Source: Chara braunii
Taxonomy: Eukaryota > Streptophyta > Charophyceae > Charales > Characeae
Reading direction: 5' to 3'
NCBI GenBank assembly: GCA_003427395.1
Contig: BFEA01000553.1
Location: 369,675 to 413,024, forward strand
DNA length: 43,350 nucleotides
The translations under genes and the position numbers were made by a program. Of this stretch, positions 29,189-39,385 are shown piece after piece (the stretch's first letter is position 1; the number at the start of each line of letters is the position of its first letter). The notes beneath the pieces are model-generated. The model had not been told where the DNA came from. It did not search any database and saw nothing but the letters and a program-made list of their open reading frames with translations.

Positions 29189-29787
29189 CTGAGCATTGTT
29201 TCTAAGCTGAATGGCTCAGGGCTGTGTTTATTTGCTGTTTTCTGAAGGGTCAGACATTGTTACTAAGTTGAATGGTCTGGTTGCAATGTTTATTTTTCTG
29301 AGGGTTTGTCTGTTGCAAAGGGGTTTTCTTGTTTTGTTCTGAGGGAGGATTTCTGGTCTAAGGCTGAGCATTGTTTCTAAGCTGAATGGCTTAGCCTGAA
29401 AACCACGCACATAAGTACAACCTGAGTATAAAATAAAGTACTTTACTTATATTTGCATGATAATTGGCAGCTGGACATTGTTTCCAAGCCGAATGGTCCA
29501 GCGCTAAGCCATATCATCAAAAAGAGAGGGGAAATTACTAAGTATAATTGGAAATAGTGTGGGAAACTTGAACATTATTTCCAAGTCGAATGGTTCAGTC
29601 CCCTGTCCATATTTGCATTTCCTTTGATAACAAAGTCAGAAAACTACTAAGTTTTGGATATTAAACAGTTCAGGGCCACTAGGGTGGCCTAGTCATATGC
29701 ACAAAAAAGAGAAAAGTAGTTGTGCAACCTGTTCGTATATATCCTAAAGGCATGCTAAACATTGTTTCTAAGCTGAATGGTCTAGCA
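29189..29787 (+). ncRNA. Six copies of a hairpin with covarying stem and conserved loop
   Basis: Copies begin at about 29189, 29251, 29361, 29470, 29568 and 29753. Each has the core CATTGTTTCYAAGYYGAATG, with the CATT/AATG part paired and one extra G, flanked by a variable stem. The stem sequences differ but stay paired: CTGAGC/GCTCAG, CAGAC/GTCTG, AGGCTGAGC/GCTTAGCCT, GCTGGAC/GTCCAGC, TTGAAC/GTTCAG and TGCTAAAC/GTCTAGCA (one mismatch). Spacing is irregular (62-187 bp). This is covariation of the kind expected for selected RNA structure. Whether it is an RNA gene, a retroelement UTR or a DNA-binding array is unknown. Strand is assigned by convenience. Confidence 0.55.
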
Positions 29788-30059
29788 CTACGCCATATGT
29801 AAGTTGGGTAAAATGGTTAAATCATCTGAAAGATTCATGAACTATGTATGGGAATTTTGACTTGGGGATGGTGAAAGTACTTACTCTTTGAGGTTTGACC
29901 AGCATGTGACTGGGTGGGACTACTACTTAGCTTGAGTTTCAGTTTGACAGGTAATTGCTTTAGTTGCTCGCCACGTACGAGAGTCATAGGAGTTAGTTTC
30001 AATTCCTGTATTTTTTTAACTAAGTTTTTTTTTACTTAGGTCAATTTATGCAATTTCTG
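29788..30059. other. No gene seen
   Basis: An A/T-rich spacer between the hairpin group and the 120-bp array. Confidence 0.4.
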
Positions 30060-30660
30060 GGATCTTTTGTTATACTTGGCTTTGTATAAATCTTGGTAAG
30101 TCACTTTCTCTACGGGAAGCGCTGCTGAAATTTCTACAAAACCAAGGAGTTAGTCAGACTTTGTCTTTTTCAGGGTTTAACTTTGCCGACTTTTTGACTT
30201 AGTAAAAATCTGGAACATCTCCTTTTCTAAAGCGAGTGCTGCCCAAATTGTTGCTAATTCAGGGAGTTAAACAAAATTAGACTTTGAAAAATCAAAGCCA
30301 CTTTAGATGATGAACTTGACTTTTTATAAATCTTGGAATAACACTTTCTCTACGGGAAGCGCTGCCGAAATTTCTACAAATCTAGGGAGTTAGTTAAAAT
30401 TTGTCTTGGTTGAGCTCAGATTTTATGTTTGAGTTCATGGCTTAGTAAAAATCTGGAGAATCTCGTTTTCTAAAAGGAGTGTTGCCCAAATTTTTGCTAA
30501 TTCAGGGAGTTGGACAAAATTTAACTTTGAAAGGTTAAAGATTATTTTTATTTTTATATTTAGGCTGATAAAAATTTTAGAAAGACACTTTTCCTACGGG
30601 AAGCGCTGCCAAAATTTTCTTAGTTTAAAGGAGATAGATTATATTTTGACAGGTGGCGAT
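30060..30660. repeat. Alternating ~120-bp tandem array, five units
   Basis: Type 1 units (cactttctctacgggaagcg, ctgccgaaatttctac) occur near 30112, 30352 and 30596. Type 2 units (ttttctaaaagg, agtgttgcccaaattt) occur near 30232 and 30472. The repeat is therefore a 240-bp dimer of two related units of about 120 bp. It has no coding capacity. Confidence 0.85.
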
Positions 30661-32227
30661 GACGATTCTGGCGATCCACTCGATATAGGGAAGATTCTGT
30701 CAGAATCTACCTTTTTTTTGACACTTGGTTAGAGGTAGATCTAGGCTTGGTTAATTCGGATGATTTGAGTGAGATCGTGATATGAGGACTGTTCTTCATG
30801 GACTTATAGATTAACTTGGGGGATTGACCTGTCATGTGTTACAGGTCTTCTTGGTCGATTGATTCAGGATTTGGGCTAGATTCAGCTTGATCCTACGAGG
30901 ATCATCTTCTGTTATCATTGATAACAGGTCGGTCGTCGATTCGTCGGTTTACGATTCAACTCCAATTCAGTCCTGCCACTCAACCTAAAGACTTTAGCCT
31001 TGTGATTTAAAAATTTTTGTTGTGTTTTCACCCGGACTTTATTTGAATGGTCATTTAAAGGAAAGTATTGAGTATTTTATTTTGGGAGTTGCACAAGAGT
31101 GAGGCTTGTATGGCTAAAAGCAAGGGGTGCGAGTGCAGAGAATGGTTGAAGTTGACCCCGTGTAGTGCTTGAGAGAAGAGGAAGATTGTGTGTTTGAGAG
31201 AAGAGGAAGATCTCCTGTTATCCTTTTCTTTTTAGATTTATATGGTTGGACATTGTAGTCCGTGACAGCCGTCAAATTCAAACATCTTGACTTCTCCTCA
31301 GACCCTAGATGATGGAGCTGGCCTCCAGGGCAATAAGGGACGATTGCCACCACAGGTGTGAACCTGTGTACCACCCACTCTCCGCAGGGTGCAGAAGAGG
31401 GTGTGGTTCTCAACCGCGCTAGACGATTGTCCAGCGTCGAGAGATTAACCCTCAAGGCACGTGTCAGCCGACACTTGAGTGCCGAATGTGACCCTCAAGA
31501 TTAACGAGGACCGCATGAGTATGGGTACTACATAATACGCCATCATTGCGACCGTTTGCGTATGTTTGCATTGCGAGTCGATATGAGCTAGCCCTGCGTC
31601 CGCGCGGTTTTATACTAAGTCTCGCGCTCGTCGCCTATCCGATTTTCGCATCGGAAAGTTATGGGATGACTACTAAGGGACTAGGAGTGTTGTCGCGTTG
31701 TTTGTTCAATGTTGATCTGTATATGTATATCTATCTGTGCATGCGCGTGTTTTTATTTTTATGTTCTTTATAGTGGTGTGCGCGTGGCGTGTGGGATACG
31801 TCCTAGTCGACCGACGACGAATCGCGCTTGGGACTACAGCGCCCCAGGATGTCGGTTCGCGTACGGGTCCGATAGAGGCGTTATACCGCGCGTGCCCCCT
31901 ATGCTACAGCGAACGAGAAACGTCCTCGGCTGGTCCACCTCTGCGATTGCAACTGATCAGCTTTCGTACTGTGGACTGGTAGCTCGGCGGGGATACGCCC
32001 ACCGAAAGGAGGTGACAGCTCCCGTAAGGTGGAGGTAAGTCGTGCCTCGCGTAGGCCCTGTCCTGTCGTAGGGGCTCGCAAGAGGTATGGCTGACGCACT
32101 CGGTCAGAGCGGTTTGCGGAAGCTCCATGTAAATTTGCGACGAGGAAGTAGACCAACTCCTGCATGACGCGGTCGGGAGGGTCCCGCGCTGCCCTTGAGG
32201 GGTGCCGGACCGATGCGCTCGACACCG
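30661..32227. other. No supported gene
   Basis: Only short open frames without recognisable content. A 25-bp spaced duplication gagagaagaggaagat (31171 and 31196) is seen. 31700-32200 is GC-richer and contains several ATG frames on both strands, none convincing. Confidence 0.45.
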
Positions 32228-32297
32228 TGCAAGCACGAATTCGAACCGGCGACCTCGGCCTCAAGAGCCAAGTATCGTAACCACTACAGCCAGGACA
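32228..32297 (-). pseudogene. tRNA-like sequence (degenerate, Gln-type UUG loop)
   Basis: The minus strand contains tgtagtggttacgata (A-box-like), an anticodon-type arm TTGGC-TCTTGAG-GCCGA (loop with TTG), and ggttcgaattc (B-box-like). The T stem pairs poorly and the acceptor ends do not fit seven base pairs. This is a tRNA pseudogene or the head of a SINE rather than a working tRNA gene. Confidence 0.4.
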
Positions 32298-32848
32298 CGG
32301 CGTTCAAAAGCGGAACCATACCGGCCGTGATATCCGCCCCACCCCTGCAAGGCTGTAGTGTCCACATTCAACGCACACCACACACAACACCACACGGACG
32401 CTAGCAGTCATCGCACACTTGGCTCCAAGTAGCACATGACCCCCATCGGTAGTTTAGCCCGCTCACTTATGCGGGACTTTAAATGCCCGCTAGTTCATGG
32501 GAGCTTTCCAATATCATTGGATCAGTACCTCTGGGCCTCAACCCTCCTCCAACAGGAAATCGAAATTTTCGAAAAGCAGGATATTCCGGATTTTCAATAA
32601 CGAAATTTCGAATTTCCGGCAGAAAAACGAAAATGGAAATTTCAGATGTTGTGCTATTGCGATTTTCCTCAACAGAAATAGCGAGAAAACAAAATCCAAG
32701 AAAAGAAAAAAAAAAACGATTTTCGGCAGTAAGGTCAAAATCGAGATTTTGGGGGCTAACTAGTGTGCTCTAATCAATCTATCAAGACTAATCAGCTACC
32801 TAGTCCCCGCACACGTGTCAGATCAGGTTGTCCTGATTCACGTGCAGT
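32298..32848. other. No gene; gaaattt-rich segment
   Basis: 32560-32760 is built from gaaattttcg, cgaaatttcg and gattttc variants with a purine run (aaaagaaaaaaaaaac). It should be internal sequence of the minus-strand LTR element whose primer-binding site lies at 32849, but no gag is visible. Confidence 0.4.
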
Positions 32849-32860
32849 GCTCTGATACCA
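32849..32860 (-). other. tRNA-iMet primer-binding site
   Basis: The minus strand reads TGGTATCAGAGC, the standard primer-binding site of many plant LTR retrotransposons, complementary to the 3' end of initiator tRNA-Met. It lies two bases from a TGTTACAT LTR end, as expected. Confidence 0.85.
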
Positions 32861-32862
32861 AC

Positions 32863-34153
32863 TGTTACATCCCAAATGGACGGTGTACATAATAACCGAG
32901 GATCCACAATGTGATAAAAAGGACTGAATGGACAATGCTGTGCAAGTGGAATCTCAACTAACAATGTGCATTCCGATACATACAAAATGGTGTTGAATAG
33001 CGCAGGGAAGATTTAGATAAATGACCTGACCTGACCGAGACTGACCTTTATCATGTAGTACGACATAGCAAAGCAGAGTGCTAGGATACTAATGACTAAC
33101 CCAATCAATGTTTTAACGCAGACCAAACATACATCATGCTCATCACAAGGTGTGAAGGAGCCTGGCGCTATACATAGGGAGGAAGCGCCAGGTCCAGACA
33201 TACACAGACGAAGAGGAGGGGATCAGACGAAGAAGAGGGGGAGAGATGGGAATGTCGTTGACACCAAGTCTTTGTCACAGGTCCCAAATAATCCCTCGTT
33301 GAAATGTCTGAAGCCCAAAAGTCGAGTCTGGATCCAATGCCACCAAGCTCTCTCTCTCTCTTTCTCTCGTAGTCTGCTGATGCAGTGAAGTCAGGTAATG
33401 AGAGGGTGAGAGGGAGATGGTGGACTGAGAAGAGGAAGAAGGAGAACTCTCTCTCTCTCACGAGCCAGGTACTAACCTTCGAAGTTGGCGCTGTGCTGCA
33501 GGCATCTCGAAGACGAAGCTGGAGCAACGGCGCTGCAGGTAGGTACCCCTGGCCCCCGCCCAATCTCTCTCTCTTTAGTACTATCCTAGCTATGGCACCC
33601 AGTGCCGCAGACTACAGCTACCTACTGGCGCCCAGCGCTGAAGACTAAGGCTAACACTACTACTACTCCTGCTGCGCTCCTCCAGAGTGCTGCTGCCGAA
33701 TCCTGAAGACTACTGACTGCCTCCTGCCTACCCGTGAAGTGCATGGGAAGTCCCTATGTACAATCTCGGCCTGCCTCCTGACTGCCTCCGACTGCCTGCA
33801 GTTGCAGGGCGGGCAGTCCAGGAGGCTGCTCTTGCCAATGCTGAACTGAGCCAGGGGCTGGCGCTGCAGCTGTCGTGGGAACAGGCCAAAAGTAGCCTGT
33901 TCCTAAAACCCTGGTTCGGTGCCTGAGTTTCAGGGCTGGCCGGTCTGATGACAGACCGGAAATGGCCCTTCGTTTCAGGCTAGAAAGGCTGCTGCCATTT
34001 TTAGTCTGAAACGACACAGGGTCTGTAGGCCCCTGTTTTCCAGGCTTTCGAGCTGACTGGTCACAGGGCCTGTAGGCCCTGGTTTTCAGGCTTTCAGCCT
34101 GAGGGATGCAGGGCCTGGAAAATGGCCCTCGTGTGCAGGCACAGCATGTAACA
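32863..34153 (-). mobile_element. LTR of a minus-strand LTR retrotransposon (~1.29 kb)
   Basis: The ends are inverted: TGTTACAT at 32863-32870 and ATGTAACA at 34146-34153, with TG...CA termini. The primer-binding site directly abuts one end, which makes this the 5' LTR of an element transcribed leftward. A TATA-like ctatgtatag occurs near 33167-33178 on the minus strand. The open frames across the LTR are not coding. The internal region to the left lacks recognisable gag or pol, so the element is truncated or non-autonomous. Confidence 0.7.
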
Positions 34154-34234
34154 GAAATCAATGCTGGCAGGCACCTTCCAGACAACCATCCAATTTCATT
34201 CCTTTCTATGTACTATTCGGTCTTAACTGTGTAA

Positions 34235-34304
34235 GGGACGCTGGACCCGCTTTCCAGCAGGTGACGCTCCCCACCAGATGGAGCTTTGTTCAAAAAAAAA
34301 AAAA
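34235..34304 (+). mobile_element. Truncated LINE 3' end with A13 tail
   Basis: This is the conserved module GGGACGCTGGACCCGC, then TTTCCAGCAGGTG, then gctccccaccagatggagc, ending in A13 (34292-34304). The body upstream is very short and abuts the LTR end at 34153. This is an extreme 5' truncation, or the end of an element into which the LTR element inserted. Confidence 0.75.
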
Positions 34305-35345
34305 GAGGTAGCACATCAGTGAAGGTTCAGGAAGCCCACCCTCAAGCCCCAAAAGGGACTGAGCTCTCTGTGGAACACTACAACGAGACTTGGAAGATCT
34401 ACAGAAGACTGCCAAGCACCAAGTGCGCCTCGATCGTCTGGTTGATCACACACGCGCCCCCCCTGGACGCAGAATCTCTGTTCCTCAGGGGAATGGACGC
34501 GGAGGTCCAATGCACAAGATGCCACCGCCAGCCTGAATCAGCCCTACACCTGTGGGGCTCCTGCCCACTTTCCCTACGCATTTGGAAATGGTGGGAGTAC
34601 CACTGGAAGCAATTTCGGGGCCCGGAGGAAATCACATGGGATTTGGAATGGGCTTCAACGGGCAAACCCCCACACTCACTCGATTCGGGAAAAGGTCGGG
34701 GCTATGTAGCGGTATCAATCCGGGCGGTGGCGGTCTGGTGGATACGGAAGGAGCGGAACTCGGTGCTCTTTCAACGGAAGTACTACTCTGATCCTGCCCT
34801 CAAGTCGGGAATGAAGGTGTCTGTCCGACACATGATCACAGTCAATTGGAGGAAGAAGGTGCTGTCCAGAGAAGGCCCCACAAGAGACCGGGCGAGACTG
34901 TGGTTTTTGCGGTCCTGGTCTTGTCTAAGTGGCTACGTATGGAGTAGATAGGGGAGAAATATGCCTGTTATTTTCTCGATTTACCGAACCTGGTTTGGGC
35001 TGGGGCTGGGGCTTCACACTCACAAGTAGAAGTAGTCTTGACTCAGTGAGTACAAGTAGGCCTTAGAGCAAATCAGAGTGGGACGGGGATACAAGGCAGA
35101 ACCTACCTGTCACTTGGTAGTTCGCCAGGCCTTTCCATCAGGTGGTCAGAAGAGTCTCCATTTAGAGCTCTAAGAGTCCACAAGCAGATTATGTGAGTGG
35201 TCGTCCAGCTTGTCATTTGCAGTCGCTTGCCAGGTTGGTCTGGCCAAATATGTCCTGGCTTACCAGGTTAAATTGTGACCCCGGCCTCAAACTCTTGATT
35301 ACGTAATGAAAGTGTTTGCATCTTTAAAAATAAAATAAAATAAAA
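34305..35345 (+). pseudogene. LINE ORF2 C-terminal fragment with zf-RVT domain
   Basis: The frame to TAG 34949-34951 begins in the previous poly(A) tract, so its true N-terminus is missing. The sequence KCASIVWLITHAPPLDAESL leads to a zinc-binding motif, C-TR-C at 34511 with HLWGSC following. This is the reverse-transcriptase zinc-binding (zf-RVT) domain typical of plant LINE ORF2. Helical sequence follows (RIWKWWEYHWKQF, GYVAVSIRAVAVWWI, VNWRKKVL), shared with the LINE at 40256. A 3' UTR of about 390 bp ends in a repeated aaaat tail (35321-35345). No polymerase domain is left. Confidence 0.8.
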
Positions 35346-35416
35346 TGGCTAACGGATTAGCGCTGCGTTAGCGCTACCCGAACACTCTTCGCCTCCTGTC
35401 CTATGCATTTTTTAAA

Positions 35417-35454
35417 NCAAATTTTCCNCCTTTTCCAAAAAAAAAAAAAAAAAA
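35417..35454 (+). repeat. A18 tract with ambiguous bases nearby
   Basis: An A18 tract (35437-35454) preceded by two N positions (35417, 35428). It is probably a retroposed tail or an assembly-difficult site. Confidence 0.6.
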
Positions 35455-35469
35455 GGCGGAGTCCATTTT

Positions 35470-35583
35470 TGGCCATGACCAGAAACCTTGCCTCCCTGGA
35501 CAGCCTACGTGGCGAAGGGGGGGTAAACTGTTGACCGCCGAGTTTCGATTTTCGATTTTTTTTTCTGACAGCTGTCGAAACTC
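35470..35583 (-). repeat. Inverted copy of the repeat at 6566-6667
   Basis: It reads tggccatgaccagaaacctt to ctgacagctgtcgaaactc, the reverse complement of 6566-6667 with small indels. It sits immediately left of the large foldback at 35591, so the two probably belong to one composite element. Confidence 0.75.
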
Positions 35584-35590
35584 CCTTCTA

Positions 35591-35764
35591 GGGGCTCGGC
35601 GGCTCGCCACACCACTGTCGAAATGGAAAAAGTGCGAGTGCACCTTCCTCAGAAAGTGGCAAGATGCATCCGTTGCTACTCTTAGTAAAGGATGCATGTT
35701 GCCACTTTCTGTGGGAACATGCATTTGAACGTTTTTCGTTTCGACAGTGGTGTGGCGAGGCCCC
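35591..35764. mobile_element. Foldback element with ~75-80-bp inverted arms
   Basis: 35591-35671 and 35690-35764 are inverted copies around an 18-base loop. They start with gggg(c)ctcg...cgccacaccactgtcgaaa and end with agaaagtggcaagatgcatcc. The arms differ by several bases and one small gap. RNA or single-stranded DNA from it would form a long hairpin. The outer motif GGGGCCTCGCCACAC is shared with 7501-7517. Confidence 0.85.
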
Positions 35765-35806
35765 TAATGTGCATATCGAAAGGCCTTGGGGTTTCCGAAG
35801 TCTGTG

Positions 35807-35847
35807 TGGGGAGGGGGAGGGGGGGGGAAGGGAGGGGGGGAGGGGGT
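35807..35847 (+). repeat. G-rich tract, G-quadruplex candidate
   Basis: Several runs of 3-8 G are separated by single A or AA. It lies between the foldback and the LINE body. No coding sequence. Confidence 0.6.
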
Positions 35848-35892
35848 CCTATCCACGAGCAGCCTTTTGAATGAGTCTGACACCTTTCAGAA

Positions 35893-36744
35893 AATTTTTA
35901 CTGGATGACCATAAGAAAAAGAGCTCTACAAAAGCTAGAGGCGAGGGAAATCCAACAGCAAGAACAATGGAGGAATTAGCTAGCTCAGAGGAACACAATA
36001 ACGGGTGATAGGGTGACAAAAAAAACTCTTAGAAGGCTTTTACTCCAGAACAGGAAGACGCCTATGCTGGAACCGGCTCACCCTTACTCGGTGCTCCCCC
36101 AAGTTTCAGATGATCTAGAGGTAATGAGTGAATACGTCTGCCTTTACATTCAGCACATCCTAACCACTCAGAGGCCTTTTGATGATTTCTCTACTGACCT
36201 GAGACAGTCCTCCGACTTTTGGAAACTTTCTAAAGTGACTCTTCAATCCCAAGGAAACCTAGATTTGGAGAGACCTATCAATATGGAAGAACTCCATTGG
36301 GCTGCCAAACAAATGGCAACTGGTAAATGTCCAGGCGATGATGGTATGCCAATTGAGCTATACCTGGCAGTCTGGGGATTTATCAGCCCAATGCTACTTA
36401 AAATCTATAATGGAGTTCTGACGGGGGGGTTATTAACTAAAAGCATGATGAAAGGAATAATCATGTTGATTTACAAAAAAGGGGAGAAATCAAATGTTCG
36501 TAACTGGCGGCCTATCTCGGTACGCAATACCTCATACAAACTGCTTGCAAAGGTGTTAGCCATACGGTTAGCCAGATATCTGCCACGCTTGGTTAGAAAA
36601 GACCAAGGGGCCTTCGTCAAACACCGGTCAATAATGGACAACATTGCTTGCACGATACAAGCACTGGAGATCATTGCAAAAGAAAACCGTAATGTAGCTT
36701 TGATACTACTAGATATGGAGAAAGCTTACAACCGGGTTGGATAA
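35893..36744 (+). pseudogene. LINE reverse transcriptase, fingers and palm N-terminal part
   Basis: The frame has no true start. Before 36013 it continues as ALQKLEAREIQQQEQWR with a stop at 35977. RT landmarks: INMEELHWAAKQMATGKCPG-DDGMPIELY, MLIYKKGEKSNVRNWRPISV, YKLLAKVLAIRL, KDQGAFVKHRSIMDNI and VALILLDMEKAYNRVG. DMEKAYNRV is the motif carrying the first catalytic Asp. TAA at 36742-36744 interrupts the frame directly after it, and the same frame continues downstream. Confidence 0.85.
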
Positions 36745-37275
36745 GCCTTTGTCTCAACGACACTTGAACACCTGGAATTCGGACCGAACTTTGTCAAATG
36801 GGTTACAGTGATGTATTCAACGGTTACGGCAGCAGTAATGGTCAACGGAAAAAATTCCCAAACTTTCTCTCTTTCACGGTCTCTCAGACAAGGGTGTCCG
36901 CTGGCCCCCTTGCTGTTTGTCCTACACTTAGAAATTCTGCTTGATAATCTAAGGCATCGTGACTCAATTGTAGGACTGACACTTCAACCCTCGATCCAAT
37001 GGAAGGGGGGGGCCTTAGCGGACGACCTGACGCTGGCTTGTTCTACTTCTCGATCTAACCTTCTGGAAGTCAGGAAAGTTTTGAATTCTTATCGTGACCT
37101 GTTTGAGGCTTCTATCAATTGGAATAAATCAGAATATTTTCTGCCAGAATTGTACGACCTACAAGTAAATTGGGGATTGAGGAAAGTGCCCGCTGATTGC
37201 TCGGATCGCTTTCTGGGGGTGCAAGTTTCTCTCTCGGATAATTCGGCGCTTCAAGACTCCCAACTGGAAGAAAAA
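36745..37275 (+). pseudogene. LINE reverse transcriptase, palm with ADD motif
   Basis: It continues in the same frame as the upstream RT piece: FVKWVTVMYSTVTAAVMVNG, then SLRQGCPLAPLLFVLHLEIL (the conserved RQGCPLAP motif) and ALADDLTLACSTS, where the usual Y or F before ADD is Leu. NWNKSEYFLPE and RFLGVQVSLSDNS follow as in other LINEs. A frame change near 37275 moves the reading frame by one. Confidence 0.82.
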
Positions 37276-38725
37276 AGTGGTTGGCAGGCTAATATCGTGG
37301 AACAGTCTTCGCCATCTCTCACCATTTGGAAGAGCACTGACAATCACATCATCAGCCTCCGCGGTTCTGTGGTATACTCTGGCTGTTGACTTGCTGGGAG
37401 ATGCAGCATATGAGAGAATTAAAAAAGCAGCAGCTAGAGTCCTTTGGAAACCAGAAGGAGCCCCTCAAAGTGGTTTTATCTCCAAAATTGCGTGGGAAAC
37501 CATCACCTTTCCAAGAACAGAAGGGGGGTTAGGTATTCTCGACCCTCAACAACAGAATATAGCCTTACTAGCAAAATGGCCGATTAGAGCACTCCTAGTG
37601 GAACGGGACACCCCATGGCTTAGACTTGCCATTTATATTCTGAGGGAGGAGTGGTCTTTAACCCGGGATGATGATGTGCTTTCATGTCTCTTGATTAAAT
37701 CGTATGTTAATAAGCAGCCCAAATCGAGATTTTGGAAAAGTATCTTGGGAGCTTGGAGAAAGGTTTTTCCTACAGAGATAGACAGCCCTGTTACCAAGAA
37801 TGAAGTTTTGGCTCAAATTATTTTTGAAAATCCCTTGTTGATAGATGGCTCAGGCAGTGTGTTTCCAACTCAGGATTCGCTGGGTAGTTTTGGTAAATCA
37901 TGGATAGAAAGAGGAGTGATACGGATCCAAGATCTATGGAATGAGGAGAGAGGGAACTGGAATACGGAAGATGAGATGCGACAGAAGCTAGCTAGGCTAA
38001 GACATTTGAGAATCAGACTCTCGGCTGTGATCCAGGCTATCCCTTTTTCGTGGAAAGTACTGTTGAGCAACTCTGTCAGTTCAGTGCTGGGTCGCTGGTT
38101 CAAGACCCCATCAGTAGTGCTGCAGATTACTGATGACTTGGGGGACAAAGGCTGGGTTGCTAAGGAATGGCAAGCCCCCGAGTCTGTAGTGTTCTCGAAG
38201 GAATTGATTCCACTTAATAGAGTAATCAGAATTACTGATGCTACTGATGTGGTAGAGATGAAAGAAGTGGCAGTTGACTTGACTCTTCAGAAGGTATTAG
38301 GAGCCAGAGGAGCTCAGTGGAGTGCTCATCTCCCACTGGGACTCCAAGATCTGGCCCAGAAGATAGTTGATCCGAGAACACTAGGATGGTATGTTCACGA
38401 TCTAAGGAAAAGGATAACTTTAAATCAATATAGAGCCAAAACAGGAGTGAGGATACTCAGATCAACAGTCAAGAAAACTTCGACAATCTCCATTGCAAAA
38501 AGGAGAGCGGACGTCGATTTACTGCAACTTTCGGAAGAACAACTAGTATCTTCATTATGGCTGCAATACAAAACAATGTCATCCCAGAAGCTGGCTAGTA
38601 TTGTATGGCTATGGAGTTATCTAGCAGCAGCTACAGCAATCAATTTGGCTTCTACGGTATGCAGGTCTCTACAGTCTGCTCAAGATGTAGATGGCCATGG
38701 GAGAATAACAGGCACCTGCGGTTGA
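37276..38725 (+). pseudogene. LINE ORF2 post-RT region
   Basis: The frame is open for about 480 codons. It starts with VGRLISWNSLRHLSPFGRAL and LWYTLAVDLLGDAAYERIKK, the usual continuation after the RT thumb in plant LINEs, then a long linker. It ends with LASIVWLWSYLAAATA, the start of zf-RVT. The cysteines of that domain lie in another frame, so a second frame change occurs near 38630. The length of the open stretch suggests moderate age. Confidence 0.75.
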
Positions 38726-39183
38726 CCTGTCCAGCTTCCAGACGCATTTGGGACTCAGTCTGGTGGATCAAGCACTGGAACAGATTTACAAAAGGGACCT
38801 TTCAATGGTCAGACGAATGGATTATCTCAGGCACTCACAGAGCTGGGATTAAAGAAGAAAGGAACTGACTGTATGTGGCTCAAAATTGCAGGGCAATGCT
38901 GATGAAAATAATTTGGGATAGCAGAAACAATCAATTGTTCAGAGCTGCTGGCATCTCAGACCCTCAACTTAAAAATACAATAGCAAACCAGCTCAGACTG
39001 ATTATCAGAAGTGATTGTGCCAGGAAAAAACTGCCAGGGAATCAGAGAGCGAGGAAATGGTTTTGGGATACGTGGGGACGAGACTCATCCCTAGCTAAAC
39101 TGGACTCTGTTGGTAGGCTTTATTTTTGCCAATGGTTGTTGTCACCACTTGGACACGGGGAGCGTTTTAGCTCCCCCCCATAG
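38630..39183 (+). pseudogene. LINE zf-RVT domain and C-terminus
   Basis: The frame carries VSTVCSRCRWPWENNRHLRL and TCPASRRIWDSVWWI, giving C-SR-C and HLRLTC zinc ligands (first Cys at 38677). After TGA at 38866-38868 the same frame continues with MKIIWDSRNNQLFRAAGIS and ends KWFWDTWGRDSSLAK to a stop at 39181-39183. This matches the C-termini of the two other LINE fragments in pattern. Confidence 0.75.
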
Positions 39184-39385
39184 AGTCCCTTTTAACCTTA
39201 GAAGAGGAGGATGATTGGAAGGTCAAGGGGTTTTATGGGCTCTGTTCTGGTGCTTACCCCCTTTTTTTTCTATTTTGGAGAACCTTCTGAGAAGGGACAC
39301 TTGACCCAGTTTCCAGGAGCCTAATCTGGGTAATGGCCCCATATTTTTTTCGGGAGTTTGTGGGGTTTCCCGGCCCCTTTGTCCG

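Larger units (their letters stand above)
35893..39320 (+). mobile_element. 5'-truncated, decayed LINE (ORF2 RT onward)
   Basis: It carries the linker, reverse transcriptase, post-RT region and zf-RVT domain of a plant LINE ORF2. The endonuclease is missing, which is the usual result of incomplete target-primed reverse transcription. The frame is broken by stops (35977, 36742, 38866) and frame changes (near 37275 and 38630). A degenerate copy of the LINE 3' hairpin (GGGACACTTGACCC, then AGTTTCCAGGAG) lies at 39294-39320, about 110 bp after the last stop. No A tail follows because SINE and other sequence lie there. Confidence 0.85.

Noticed and set aside
29189-29787. Considered a CRISPR-like array because of regularly similar units
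   Set aside because: Spacing is irregular, stems vary between copies, and the setting is eukaryotic repeat DNA. A structured repeat explains it better.
33168-33648. Frames of 87-131 codons on both strands around 33400
   Set aside because: They lie inside the inferred LTR, overlap each other and contain ctctctct runs. No domain is seen.
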